A stretch of DNA of 28,467 bases, taken from IMG/VR virus record IMGVR_UViG_3300031772_004596, positions 1 to 28,467 of that record; one strand, given 5' to 3'. Below are positions 8,010 to 14,729 of the stretch, in pieces (position 1 is the first letter of the stretch; the number at the start of each line of letters is the position of its first letter). The notes beneath the pieces are model-generated. The model did no database searches. It was not told the origin of the DNA and saw only the letters and a program-made list of their open reading frames with translations. This DNA is from a virus. Made by a program: the position numbers and the translations under genes.

Positions 8010-11000
8010 TTAGGTAGCGAACGCGGGAGAGCCGCGCCGCCGGAGTTCTATGACGGACTTCTCGACGATGGCCGGGAAGTCCGAGGCGTAGATCGAGCCA
8101 TTGACGATAATGGTGTACTGGTCGCCCGGCACGGCCGCATTGCCTCCTGCGCCTTCTGTTCCGGTTGCCGACGAAGTGGCCGCCGCGGGCCCTCCAAGGC
8201 TTTCTGGCAATGGCTGACCCGGGTTCTGGATGACGAACAGGATCTTGTCCAGGTCGTCCACGATGGCCTGGCCGATGTCGTCTATCTTGCCTTGGATGCC
8301 TTCGGATACCGCGCCGAGGTAGGCGAGCACCGTCTGCCGTTCGGTCTTGTACTGGGCGTCCATGGCGGCCTTAGTCGAACTGAGAAGCGAAGGCGTTATG
8401 GTATTGAATCCCTTACCATAATTCTCGAGGGCCGTCATTCCCTGCGAACCGCCGAATTGCCAGAGCCCCTGCTCCAGGACCCCGCCCTTGGGCAAGACCC
8501 CGGTCTGCTCGAACTGCGCCGTGGCCGGCTCCCATCCCTTCTGGAACGTCATCAGGTCGGCCATCTTGACGAGCTTGGATGGGTCAAGTCCCATCGCCGC
8601 CAGGTCTCCCCAGCCCGTTGCGCCAAATCCCTCGCCGCCAAGGATCCTGTCGATTATTCCCTGCTCCGGGAGGATAGAATCCAGCCCTTCGACCAGGCTA
8701 CTGATGCCGGCCAGGTTCGCCCTGAGTCCGGGCAGGTCGGCCGCGCTCTGCCAAGTGGACAGATCCCCGCCGTATTTGAGGATCATGTCAGACAGCTCGG
8801 GCAGGATCTCCCCGGTATCCCAGAAGACCTGGTACATATCCTTCGCGGAAGGCAGACTGGCTGTGATGGCATCTCTGAGGCCTTGGAAGCCCACAGTTAG
8901 GTCATTGACGGCATCCGCAGTTGTCGATGCGGCGACACCGGCAGCGGCCAGCAGGGCCGTCAGGTCTGGCATCGCGGCGGTCAAGGCCTTGCTGTTTTTG
9001 AAGGCGGCCTGCCATGCGTCGTTGAATGGTTGCCAGTTGCCGGTGTCGATCCCCTGCTCGACCACCGTGCGGAAATTGAGGTAACCACTTGCGGCAATCT
9101 TTGTATCGACCGTGACCTTCTCAAGACTCTTCAGGAAAGATTCGAGCTTGCCTTGCGATTCCGCAGCCGGAACGGCGATTTGACTTATGAACAGAGGGGA
9201 CGTGAGCAGGTCCTTGCGGATCGGGAATGCCTGTTTTTCAGTCAGTCCGACACCTGTGAAGAATGCCTTGATAGCTTTCTCGCCAATATTGATTCCACCG
9301 AGATCGCGCGCCGCCTCTTTTGCCCCTGCCTCGAATGCGTCCTTATGCATGATCTTGGCAATGATGGCAGCGGTTACCGCCACTCCGATCGCAATCCAAC
9401 CAGCCACGGGTATAGCGGCAGCAATCCCCATGAAGGCACTACCTATTCCACCAAATATCCCTCCCAGTCCTCCGCCACCAGCCGCTGCTGCTCCTCCTGC
9501 GCCGGCCAGCGAACCAGTCCCGGCTCCGGCGAGCGGAATGCCATAGGCACCAGCCCCCATCGCGGCCGCCGAGGCTGCGGAAATTCCGCCCCCAAACACT
9601 GCGGCTCCGCCCCCAATCGTCCCGGCTGTCCCTATTCCAGCTTGTAGCCAGTTCGTTCCAAACGAACCGGCCGCCTGCATTTCGGCGCCGATTGCAACTC
9701 CTTGTCCTGCGCCTCCTCCACTAATACCCTTAGAAAGTCCACTGATAAGGGAATTGAGAATCCCGCCTCCGCCCCCGCCTGAAGACCCGCTCATGCTGAA
9801 GAGACCATCCGTGATTTTTGATAGCCAGTTCTGTAACGGTTTGAATAGTTGCTCAATGAACATTCGCAGAATGCCCTTGGCGGTATCCATGAAGATCGCT
9901 TTCAGCTTCTCGCGGAAGTTCTGCCCGGAAACGATGATGTCAGCGATGCCCCGGCTCCAGTCCGTGACGATAGTCGAGACCTGATTCCTCCAAGTATCAG
10001 CTACCGATTGGGCGGTTTGTTGGTTCGCGTTCTCGAAGTCCGGCAGCGTCTGGTGAACAGTGATTTTCATCAGATCATCGAATGTCTGGCCTTGCTGCGT
10101 TGCTGCCTTCGTCCATGGTTCCCGCGGCGTCAGTTTGTCGAAGTCGGCCATCTTCTTGTTGAGTTCTTCCTGCAGCTTTACCGCTTCGGAAATGCCCGGC
10201 CTTATATTCTTCTCCCAGTATTCACCGGCCGCCTTGACCAATCTCCCATAGATCGCAGTATCGTCGTTGAGCAGGGCCTCGCGCTCGATGGCCGCAATGG
10301 TCGCTTTCTCTGTGATGTCGGCCGCTTTCTTCAGTTCCGACGCGCGCTGTTTTTCGAATTCGATGGCCTGTTTCAGTGCGGCCGATTGCCCGGACAGGAT
10401 TTGCAGCCGTTTCTCGTCAAACTGCAATCCCTTGGCGTCCTTGACAATCTCCTGGCGCTCCTTCTCAACCTGCTTGAGCTTCAACGTCAGATCAAGCAGC
10501 TTGCCGCGCTCGCCCGATGCAACCGCATCCATCCGGGCAATGAGCATCCACCGGCGTTCCAGTTCGTCCGTCTGGTCCTTTAACGCCTTCGCCGACGCAA
10601 TGATCTCCGCGCCATGACCCGACATCGGCGTGAGCGGAATCGCTGTCTGTTCGGTCGCCTTCGTCGCGCCGCCAAATACAGCGCTTATCCCATAGGCCAT
10701 CCCGCGGAACGGCCCGGCAAGGTCCATCTTCTCGACCATCTTCACCACGGCAAGCGTGATTTCTCCGGTCACCATCGAGATCGCATTCTTCAATTCGACC
10801 CACGCACGGCCATGCTTGTCGATCTTCTCGTCCAATTCAACGAGCTCCTGGACCTGTGCAGCCTTCATCACGGCACCGGAATTCTTGATCACGTCCATGG
10901 ATTCCGTGATCGACCGTGTCGTGTTCATGACGAGCGGCGCCAGTTCATGCCACAATCTACGACCGAGGGCTGCGGCGCCTTCTTCTGCGGCCTTTGTTCG

Positions 11001-11819
11001 GTTCGGGATTTCCGCCAGTTTCTTGCGCATCTCTTCCAGGTAGTAGATCGCACCCCCGCCCTCTTTGACGGCGACATTCATCCGGAGGATCGCCTCGGTG
11101 AAATCTCCGCCCGCGCCTTTGCCAAGTTGGACGTTAAGCAGTTCGATTTTGCGCGTAAGATCGCCGACGCCCGCCTCTTCACCGAGTCGCTGGATCGCCT
11201 GTACGTCCTCCACGGTCATGCCGGTTGACATCGACAGGTTCTGCAATTGCTCGGCCGCCTCACCTGCATCTCTGCCCATCTTCAGGATTGCGGCCCCACC
11301 TGCAATCGCGGCCGCAGCGATCCCGCCGATGCCTACCGCAAGCGGCCCCATGGATTCAAGTAGCGACATCATGCCGTTCTGCGCGGCCTGGAGCGGGTTG
11401 CGAGCGAAGTCGATCATGGACTGCCCAAAGCTCCTGATGGCACTGCTCGCAGGCTGCGTAACGGTATCGAGCCGTTTCAGTTCGTCGGCGTATTTCTTGA
11501 ACCCTTCCGGGAGCGCCTGGCCATACTTCTCGGCGGTGACGATCGCATCCCGGATCGCCTTCTCGTTCGCCTTGACGATGTTCGTAAGGTTGAACGATTC
11601 ATCGCCGAGGTGCTTCCCGGCCTTCTCGAGCACCTCGAAAGTGCGCGCGAGCTCCCTGGCGGGGTTGACCGTATTCTGGAACACGGCGACCTGCTGCAGT
11701 CCTGCACGGCTGATCTTCTCGCCGCTCTCCTTGAACTTGTCCTGGACCTTCTGGAGCTCGGCCAGGAGCTGCGACGCGCTGCCGCCGATCTCGAAGAACA
11801 GTCTGCCGGTGCCCGCCAT
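8010..11819 (-). CDS. Tail tape measure protein
   Basis: The longest gene here (1269 residues), placed between the tail chaperone/gp10-like genes and the tail-tip gene, where tape measure proteins sit. The N-terminal 150 residues are helical and charged. A hydrophobic segment follows (about 158-180, LAVGIGGIAAAAIAGGAAIL). Long coiled-coil-like helices run from about 400 to 560. The segment WSRGIADIIVSGQNFREKLK (about 620-640) is typical of the family. A Gly/Ala-rich hydrophobic region spans about 675-823, likely membrane-active during DNA entry. No lysozyme or peptidase motif was seen. Using the usual 1.5 angstrom per residue, the length predicts a tail near 190 nm (inference). The ATG overlaps the upstream TAA by one base. 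Confidence 0.93.
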   Translation of the reverse strand: MAGTGRLFFEIGGSASQLLAELQKVQDKFKESGEKISRAGLQQVAVFQNTVNPARELARTFEVLEKAGKHLGDESFNLTNIVKANEKAIRDAIVTAEKYGQALPEGFKKYADELKRLDTVTQPASSAIRSFGQSMIDFARNPLQAAQNGMMSLLESMGPLAVGIGGIAAAAIAGGAAILKMGRDAGEAAEQLQNLSMSTGMTVEDVQAIQRLGEEAGVGDLTRKIELLNVQLGKGAGGDFTEAILRMNVAVKEGGGAIYYLEEMRKKLAEIPNRTKAAEEGAAALGRRLWHELAPLVMNTTRSITESMDVIKNSGAVMKAAQVQELVELDEKIDKHGRAWVELKNAISMVTGEITLAVVKMVEKMDLAGPFRGMAYGISAVFGGATKATEQTAIPLTPMSGHGAEIIASAKALKDQTDELERRWMLIARMDAVASGERGKLLDLTLKLKQVEKERQEIVKDAKGLQFDEKRLQILSGQSAALKQAIEFEKQRASELKKAADITEKATIAAIEREALLNDDTAIYGRLVKAAGEYWEKNIRPGISEAVKLQEELNKKMADFDKLTPREPWTKAATQQGQTFDDLMKITVHQTLPDFENANQQTAQSVADTWRNQVSTIVTDWSRGIADIIVSGQNFREKLKAIFMDTAKGILRMFIEQLFKPLQNWLSKITDGLFSMSGSSGGGGGGILNSLISGLSKGISGGGAGQGVAIGAEMQAAGSFGTNWLQAGIGTAGTIGGGAAVFGGGISAASAAAMGAGAYGIPLAGAGTGSLAGAGGAAAAGGGGLGGIFGGIGSAFMGIAAAIPVAGWIAIGVAVTAAIIAKIMHKDAFEAGAKEAARDLGGINIGEKAIKAFFTGVGLTEKQAFPIRKDLLTSPLFISQIAVPAAESQGKLESFLKSLEKVTVDTKIAASGYLNFRTVVEQGIDTGNWQPFNDAWQAAFKNSKALTAAMPDLTALLAAAGVAASTTADAVNDLTVGFQGLRDAITASLPSAKDMYQVFWDTGEILPELSDMILKYGGDLSTWQSAADLPGLRANLAGISSLVEGLDSILPEQGIIDRILGGEGFGATGWGDLAAMGLDPSKLVKMADLMTFQKGWEPATAQFEQTGVLPKGGVLEQGLWQFGGSQGMTALENYGKGFNTITPSLLSSTKAAMDAQYKTERQTVLAYLGAVSEGIQGKIDDIGQAIVDDLDKILFVIQNPGQPLPESLGGPAAATSSATGTEGAGGNAAVPGDQYTIIVNGSIYASDFPAIVEKSVIELRRRGSPAFAT

Positions 11820-12334
11820 TACAGGAATCTCCTCAATAGGGCCATTGCGGCAGCTTCTCCCGCCGCGATCGCGGATTGCTCCACGGTATCAGCGACCCGG
11901 GAGAACCACCCCTGATGGCCGCCGCTTATCCGCTTAAGATTCGAATAGGACTTCCTCAGGTACTTGCTCCCCTTGATTCTGCGAAAAGACGGCGAGTGCC
12001 ATCCATGCTCCAAGAAGAATCCATAATATCCAGTCTCGCGTTCGGGCCCGATAACCAGCTTCTGCGTCGCGCCCCTGTCGATGGTCATTGACACCAAACC
12101 ATGGAGTTGTGCCCTGTCTTTGTACTTCACGATGCGGATCGATCTCTTGAGCTGGCCTGGATGCCTGTCCTTCGTAGCCATTGATCCAACCGGCGCGGCG
12201 GCCTGCAGCCTCTCCTTGATCAGTTTTGCTGCGGCATTCTCGCCGGCTTCGAGCGCCTCGGTAGCGGCCGTGTTGCCAAACCCCTGGCATTGCTTGAGGA
12301 TCTCCTCAAGGCCCTTTATCTCGATCCCGGCCAC
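11819..12334 (-). CDS. HK97 gp10-like protein (tail completion/neck family)
   Basis: A 171-residue protein resembling the HK97 gp10 family of small neck and tail-completion proteins. It begins GIEIKGLEEILKQCQGF, then has AAKLIKERLQAAAPV (about 34-48), a basic linker with GQLKRSIRIVKYKD, and the family-typical GYYGFFLEHGWHSPS (about 102-116), where the F-x-E-x-G motif lies. Start is GTG at 12334, four nt after the chaperone fusion stop, with AGAGG as ribosome binding site. In HK97-like phages this gene usually precedes the tail tube gene; here it lies between the tail chaperone and the tape measure gene. Confidence 0.8.
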   Translation of the reverse strand: MAGIEIKGLEEILKQCQGFGNTAATEALEAGENAAAKLIKERLQAAAPVGSMATKDRHPGQLKRSIRIVKYKDRAQLHGLVSMTIDRGATQKLVIGPERETGYYGFFLEHGWHSPSFRRIKGSKYLRKSYSNLKRISGGHQGWFSRVADTVEQSAIAAGEAAAMALLRRFL

Positions 12335-12337
12335 GCT

Positions 12338-12909
12338 CTACCTCTTGCCGTTCTGTCCATCCGCGAATCCCTGCATGACGGAGAATTGATCTTCCCAAGT
12401 CTGCTGCCGACCTGGTGCCGTTGGTTGACCGGCATCAGATTTCATGCGGAAGTGGTGTATCCACTGGATGAATTCCGGATAGCTCATAGTGGCTTCCAGT
12501 TCCGCCACCGTGCGGCCGAGTTTTTCCGCTAGATCGAACTCGACTCTGCGCTCGGAATCATCAGCGAGTTTTTTTCCAGCTCCTCCGCCGCGCCGCGAAT
12601 CATTCCGGAGAACGCGAGGATGGCATCGAAGAGATTGGCGATGGGCTCACCCGATCTCTTCATCAGTTCTCCGATTTCCTTGTCATCGAAAAGAGGTGTG
12701 CCCTGGTCGTCGCAGATTGCCCACCTGACGACGGTGGCCTGGACACGGCTTATCTCGCCTGGATTCTCGGCGCAGGGCTTTGCCATCTGGGCGAAACGGC
12801 CTCGTTCGCCGAGCATCAGGGGGCGGATGAATACGGATCCGCCCCACTCTGGTACTTCGACTTCCTTGACCTTGGGGCGTACTGCTAGAATCTGGTCTTT
12901 CGTAAGCAT
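12338..12909 (-). CDS. Tail assembly chaperone, GT-type -1 frameshift fusion
   Basis: Predicted 190-residue fusion made when ribosomes slip -1 at 12568-12574, as in lambda gpG-gpT. The first 114 residues are shared with the short form. After the slip, translation continues for 76 residues (LADDSERRVEFDLAEKLGRT and onward) to a TAG at 12338-12340. The extension contains TVAELEATMSYPEFIQWI, a pattern typical of T-type tail chaperone extensions, followed by a hydrophilic end. It has no good start codon of its own near the slip site, which supports production by frameshifting. Such fusions coat the tape measure protein and recruit tail tube subunits; they are not in the finished virion. The gp10-like gene starts 3 nt later. 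Confidence 0.85.
12529..12909 (-). CDS. Tail assembly chaperone, short (G-type) form
   Basis: The zero-frame product of 126 residues, made when no frameshift occurs. It has TKDQILAVRPKVKEVEVPEW at the N-terminus, a central VFIRPLMLGERGRFAQM (about 27-43) and the helical ISRVQATVVRWAICDDQGTP (about 53-72), matching the general plan of phage tail chaperone N-terminal proteins. It lies between the tail tube and tape measure genes, as expected. The last residues after the slippery site (SLMIPSAESSSI) are unique to this form. The ATG is 31 nt downstream of the tube gene stop, with an AAAGG ribosome binding site. Confidence 0.88.
   Translation of the reverse strand: MLTKDQILAVRPKVKEVEVPEWGGSVFIRPLMLGERGRFAQMAKPCAENPGEISRVQATVVRWAICDDQGTPLFDDKEIGELMKRSGEPIANLFDAILAFSGMIRGAAEELEKNSLMIPSAESSSI
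12568..12574 (-). promoter_or_regulatory. Programmed -1 ribosomal frameshift slippery site
   Basis: On the minus strand the zero frame reads GAA AAA AAC, so the heptamer A AAA AAC is in the exact phase needed for tandem -1 slippage (X XXY YYZ). It lies 42 bases before the zero-frame stop codon. The -1 frame after it is open for 76 codons and encodes a chaperone-extension-like sequence. The phase, motif and gene position agree with known tail chaperone frameshifts. Confidence 0.88.
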
Positions 12910-12940
12910 TTCGGAGCCTTTCTAGCCCACGCCGCAAGAT

Positions 12941-13360
12941 CTAGGTGAGCACCATCTGCCCGGTCACTCGAAGCGTGACATTCAGCTCGAGCGGACCGTT
13001 CAGCGGCGCCGTCTGGCCTAGATTGCTGACATAGGCCTGGAATGTGTGAATCTTGCCGTTGGGATACGTGCACTGGAAGAACAGCACATCGGACGCCTCA
13101 TATGCCGTGTCGAGGGTCGCTTGTTGTGTGTCCACGGTCCAGTTGCACTTAAATGTGATGTCGCCGGAATTCTTGAACGTCGGCTTGTATTCACGGTATC
13201 CGCCCGTTGATTGCTGATGGGTGAACTCCGCGAACTCAACGGTTTTCCCGGCGACGTTGATGTCCTTGCATTCGCCGACGAGCAGAAAGTTGGTGGGCGA
13301 AACATCGGTCGCCACCTTGAGCATTGTGTTGAGACCTACGGTGCCCAATGTTGCACTCAT
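12941..13360 (-). CDS. Major tail tube protein
   Basis: A 139-residue protein immediately upstream of the frameshifted chaperone, the standard position of the tail tube subunit. It has the small beta-barrel character of lambda V-like or TTP-like tube proteins. It has VGECKDINVAGKTVEFAEFT (about 28-47) with the GxIxDIxxxG-type early strand, then STGGYREYKPTFKNSGDITF and FQAYVSNLGQTAPLNGPLEL near the end. The final strand NVTLRVTGQMVLT is typical. A strong Shine-Dalgarno AAGGAG (13368-13373) lies 7 nt before the ATG, fitting high expression. A hairpin precedes the gene, so it may have its own transcript end or start. Confidence 0.85.
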   Translation of the reverse strand: MSATLGTVGLNTMLKVATDVSPTNFLLVGECKDINVAGKTVEFAEFTHQQSTGGYREYKPTFKNSGDITFKCNWTVDTQQATLDTAYEASDVLFFQCTYPNGKIHTFQAYVSNLGQTAPLNGPLELNVTLRVTGQMVLT

Positions 13361-13446
13361 GTTATGGCTCCTTCATGCCTCACCCCCCTGTGAGTGTCCC
13401 GGGTTGCAGGCCGGAAACAGCGTCGGGAGCCGCTGCTTATCGAGCT

Positions 13447-13457
13447 ATAGACTCTAT
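13447..13457. other. Palindromic site in the leader of the tail tube gene
   Basis: ATAGA-C-TCTAT, a perfect 11-base palindrome with a central base, sits inside a wider CGAGCT/AGCTCG inverted repeat (13441-13446 and 13465-13470). It lies in the 174-base gap between the head-closure gene and the tail tube gene, the only sizeable non-coding gap in the window. It may be an RNA stem or a protein-binding site; no matching promoter box was recognised with confidence. Confidence 0.3.
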
Positions 13458-13481
13458 CCGGCCCAGCTCGTAGAAATGGGA

Positions 13482-13505
13482 AAGCCGGGCAATCACACCC
13501 GGCTT
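13482..13505 (-). terminator. Possible intrinsic terminator or processing hairpin
   Basis: The minus strand carries an 8-base perfect stem, AAGCCGGG and CCCGGCTT, with an 8-base loop, followed by TCCCATTTCTAC, a weak pyrimidine tract rather than a clean U run. It follows the head-closure gene stop by about 30 bases and precedes the tail tube gene. It could attenuate transcription between head-tail-joining and tail genes or stabilise the tail tube message. The imperfect U-tract lowers confidence. Confidence 0.5.
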
Positions 13506-13534
13506 CATTGCGCGCAAACAAACCTTCTAAAATT

Positions 13535-13870
13535 CTAGAGTCCCCTGCTGGTCCGCGCCTCTGCGTGGATGAGCAGATATGTTCCGATTTCCTCCGGCGG
13601 TCCTGTCATGACGAGGCGAGTTCCTTCCCAATCCAATTGCTGGAAGGCCGTCACTCCGGCGCGATACCGAATCCAGATGTTGTAGGGCTGCGTGGCCACC
13701 TGCTGCTGCTGGTCCTCCGCGATCAGACCTCCGCCGAGCGGTTCGATCTTGGCCCAGACGTTGCGGGCAAATGTACTCGTGATCGTGCCGCCCCAGTTGC
13801 TGTCGTAGGGCGGTCCCACGTTCAGGATGTCGACCCGCTCAGTGAGTTCGGCGATCTTCGGCGTGATCAT
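13535..13870 (-). CDS. Head closure protein, SPP1 gp16-like (head-tail joining)
   Basis: A 111-residue protein matching the phage head-tail joining family. It begins KIAELTERVDILNVGPPYDS, continues with VWAKIEPLGGGLIAEDQQQQ (about 38-57), and ends with a beta-rich domain, YNIWIRYRAGVTAFQQLDWE and LVMTGPPEEI. The ERVDI start, W-A-x-I-x-P strand and R-x-G-V strand are the usual marks of SPP1 gp16-like stoppers. It closes the portal-connector channel after DNA packaging and gives the site for tail docking. The ATG overlaps the preceding stop as ATGA. Confidence 0.85.
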   Translation of the reverse strand: MITPKIAELTERVDILNVGPPYDSNWGGTITSTFARNVWAKIEPLGGGLIAEDQQQQVATQPYNIWIRYRAGVTAFQQLDWEGTRLVMTGPPEEIGTYLLIHAEARTSRGL

Positions 13871-14175
13871 CGGTTGCGGACCTTGATCTTGAGACTGCGG
13901 TCATCGTCACGTCCGGCACTCGTATGAATGTGGTTGGTGATGATGTAGTCCTCGCCGTCCACTCCGGCTAACAGCCATATCGTGGAAGCCGTCGTGTTGT
14001 GAGAATGACTATTCTCGGTCAACCCCACGGCAGGCGAAGTCAGGTCGACCGGCAGCGCCCAGGTGGAAGTGGTTATGGTCTCGCCCGTCGCCAGCCAGAG
14101 CGACCAGTCGAAACCGAAGTCCAATACGGCCGCTGGATCCTTGACGTAGGTGACGAGGACGCGCGTGACTGTCAT
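13867..14175 (-). CDS. Phage fiber-tail adaptor-like protein
   Basis: A 102-residue protein resembling proteins annotated as phage fiber-tail adaptors. It has VKDPAAVLDFGFDWSLWLAT (about 10-29), the segment TSTWAL, a central NTTASTIWLLAGVDGEDYII and a final ITNHIHTSAGRDDDRSLKIK. The KDPxAVLDxxxDWSxWL and GRxDDRSxxIxV patterns are diagnostic of that group. I chose the ATG at 14175 rather than the GTG one codon earlier because the GGAGG ribosome binding site is then 5 nt away instead of 2. Despite its usual name its exact virion position is not well known. Confidence 0.78.
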   Translation of the reverse strand: MTVTRVLVTYVKDPAAVLDFGFDWSLWLATGETITTSTWALPVDLTSPAVGLTENSHSHNTTASTIWLLAGVDGEDYIITNHIHTSAGRDDDRSLKIKVRNR

Positions 14176-14196
14176 CACTGCCTCCGGACTATGGGA

Positions 14197-14577
14197 TTAT
14201 GTCGGGTCCTTCAGCTGGACGATGAATTCGCCCAGGTTCACCTGATCAGAGGCTCCGAGAGCAATCGGAGCTCCGGTGATGTCGGCTTCAATCAGCAGGG
14301 CGGCGCCGTCGAGCAGGACGACTTTCGTCGCACTCCCCGCCACGTCAACGGGGATGTTCGACATATCACCGGTGTCTTCGACGAGGCAGTCTATCCCCCT
14401 GCCTCCGCCGACGCCCCCAGCCTCCGGCGCATTGAAGTTGCCGCCGTTAAGCACGATTGCCGCCGGCGTTCCGACGAGCACCACGCTCGCGGCGCTCTGC
14501 ACTTGGGCGCCATCAGCATTTGTCGCGATGTAACTCAAAGCCGCATCGAATACGGCGTCTGCGATGGTTGCGGTCAT
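14197..14577 (-). CDS. Small phage structural-region protein of unknown function
   Basis: A 126-residue protein beginning TATIADAVFDAALSYIATNA, a start seen in small phage proteins near fiber-tail adaptor genes. A Gly-rich middle (EAGGVGGGRG, about 53-62) and an Ile/Val-rich C-terminal half follow. It has no signal peptide, membrane helix or enzyme motif. Its ATG overlaps the stop of the upstream 51-codon gene, and an AAGGAG lies about 8 nt upstream. It lies within the group of accessory virion genes between the connector and head-closure genes. Function unknown. Confidence 0.72.
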   Translation of the reverse strand: MTATIADAVFDAALSYIATNADGAQVQSAASVVLVGTPAAIVLNGGNFNAPEAGGVGGGRGIDCLVEDTGDMSNIPVDVAGSATKVVLLDGAALLIEADITGAPIALGASDQVNLGEFIVQLKDPT

Positions 14578-14729
14578 GTCTCCTTCTCCTTGTCTTTGTT
14601 TTCGGATTCTCGCTTCTTGAGAGCTTCGTTAAACTTCTCAAGCTCGATTTTGTTCAACTTGCGGCTGAACATGACCGCAACATCGAACGGAATGATTACG
14701 TCCATCGGTTTGATATTGATCACTGCCAA
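14574..14729 (-). CDS. 51-residue basic/charged ORF, unknown function
   Basis: A small gene between the repeat protein and the 126-residue gene. The reading frame begins at a TTG immediately after the upstream TAG. It is preceded by GGAGG (14738-14742) at 8 nt spacing, and its stop (TGA) overlaps the next gene's ATG. A GTG two codons in is the alternative start. The product begins with the hydrophobic NIKPMDVIIPFDVAVMF and then turns into a very charged Lys/Glu-rich helix ending KDKEKET. Good ribosome binding site and coupling on both sides support it being translated. Function unknown. Confidence 0.7.
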   Translation of the reverse strand: MAVINIKPMDVIIPFDVAVMFSRKLNKIELEKFNEALKKRESENKDKEKET

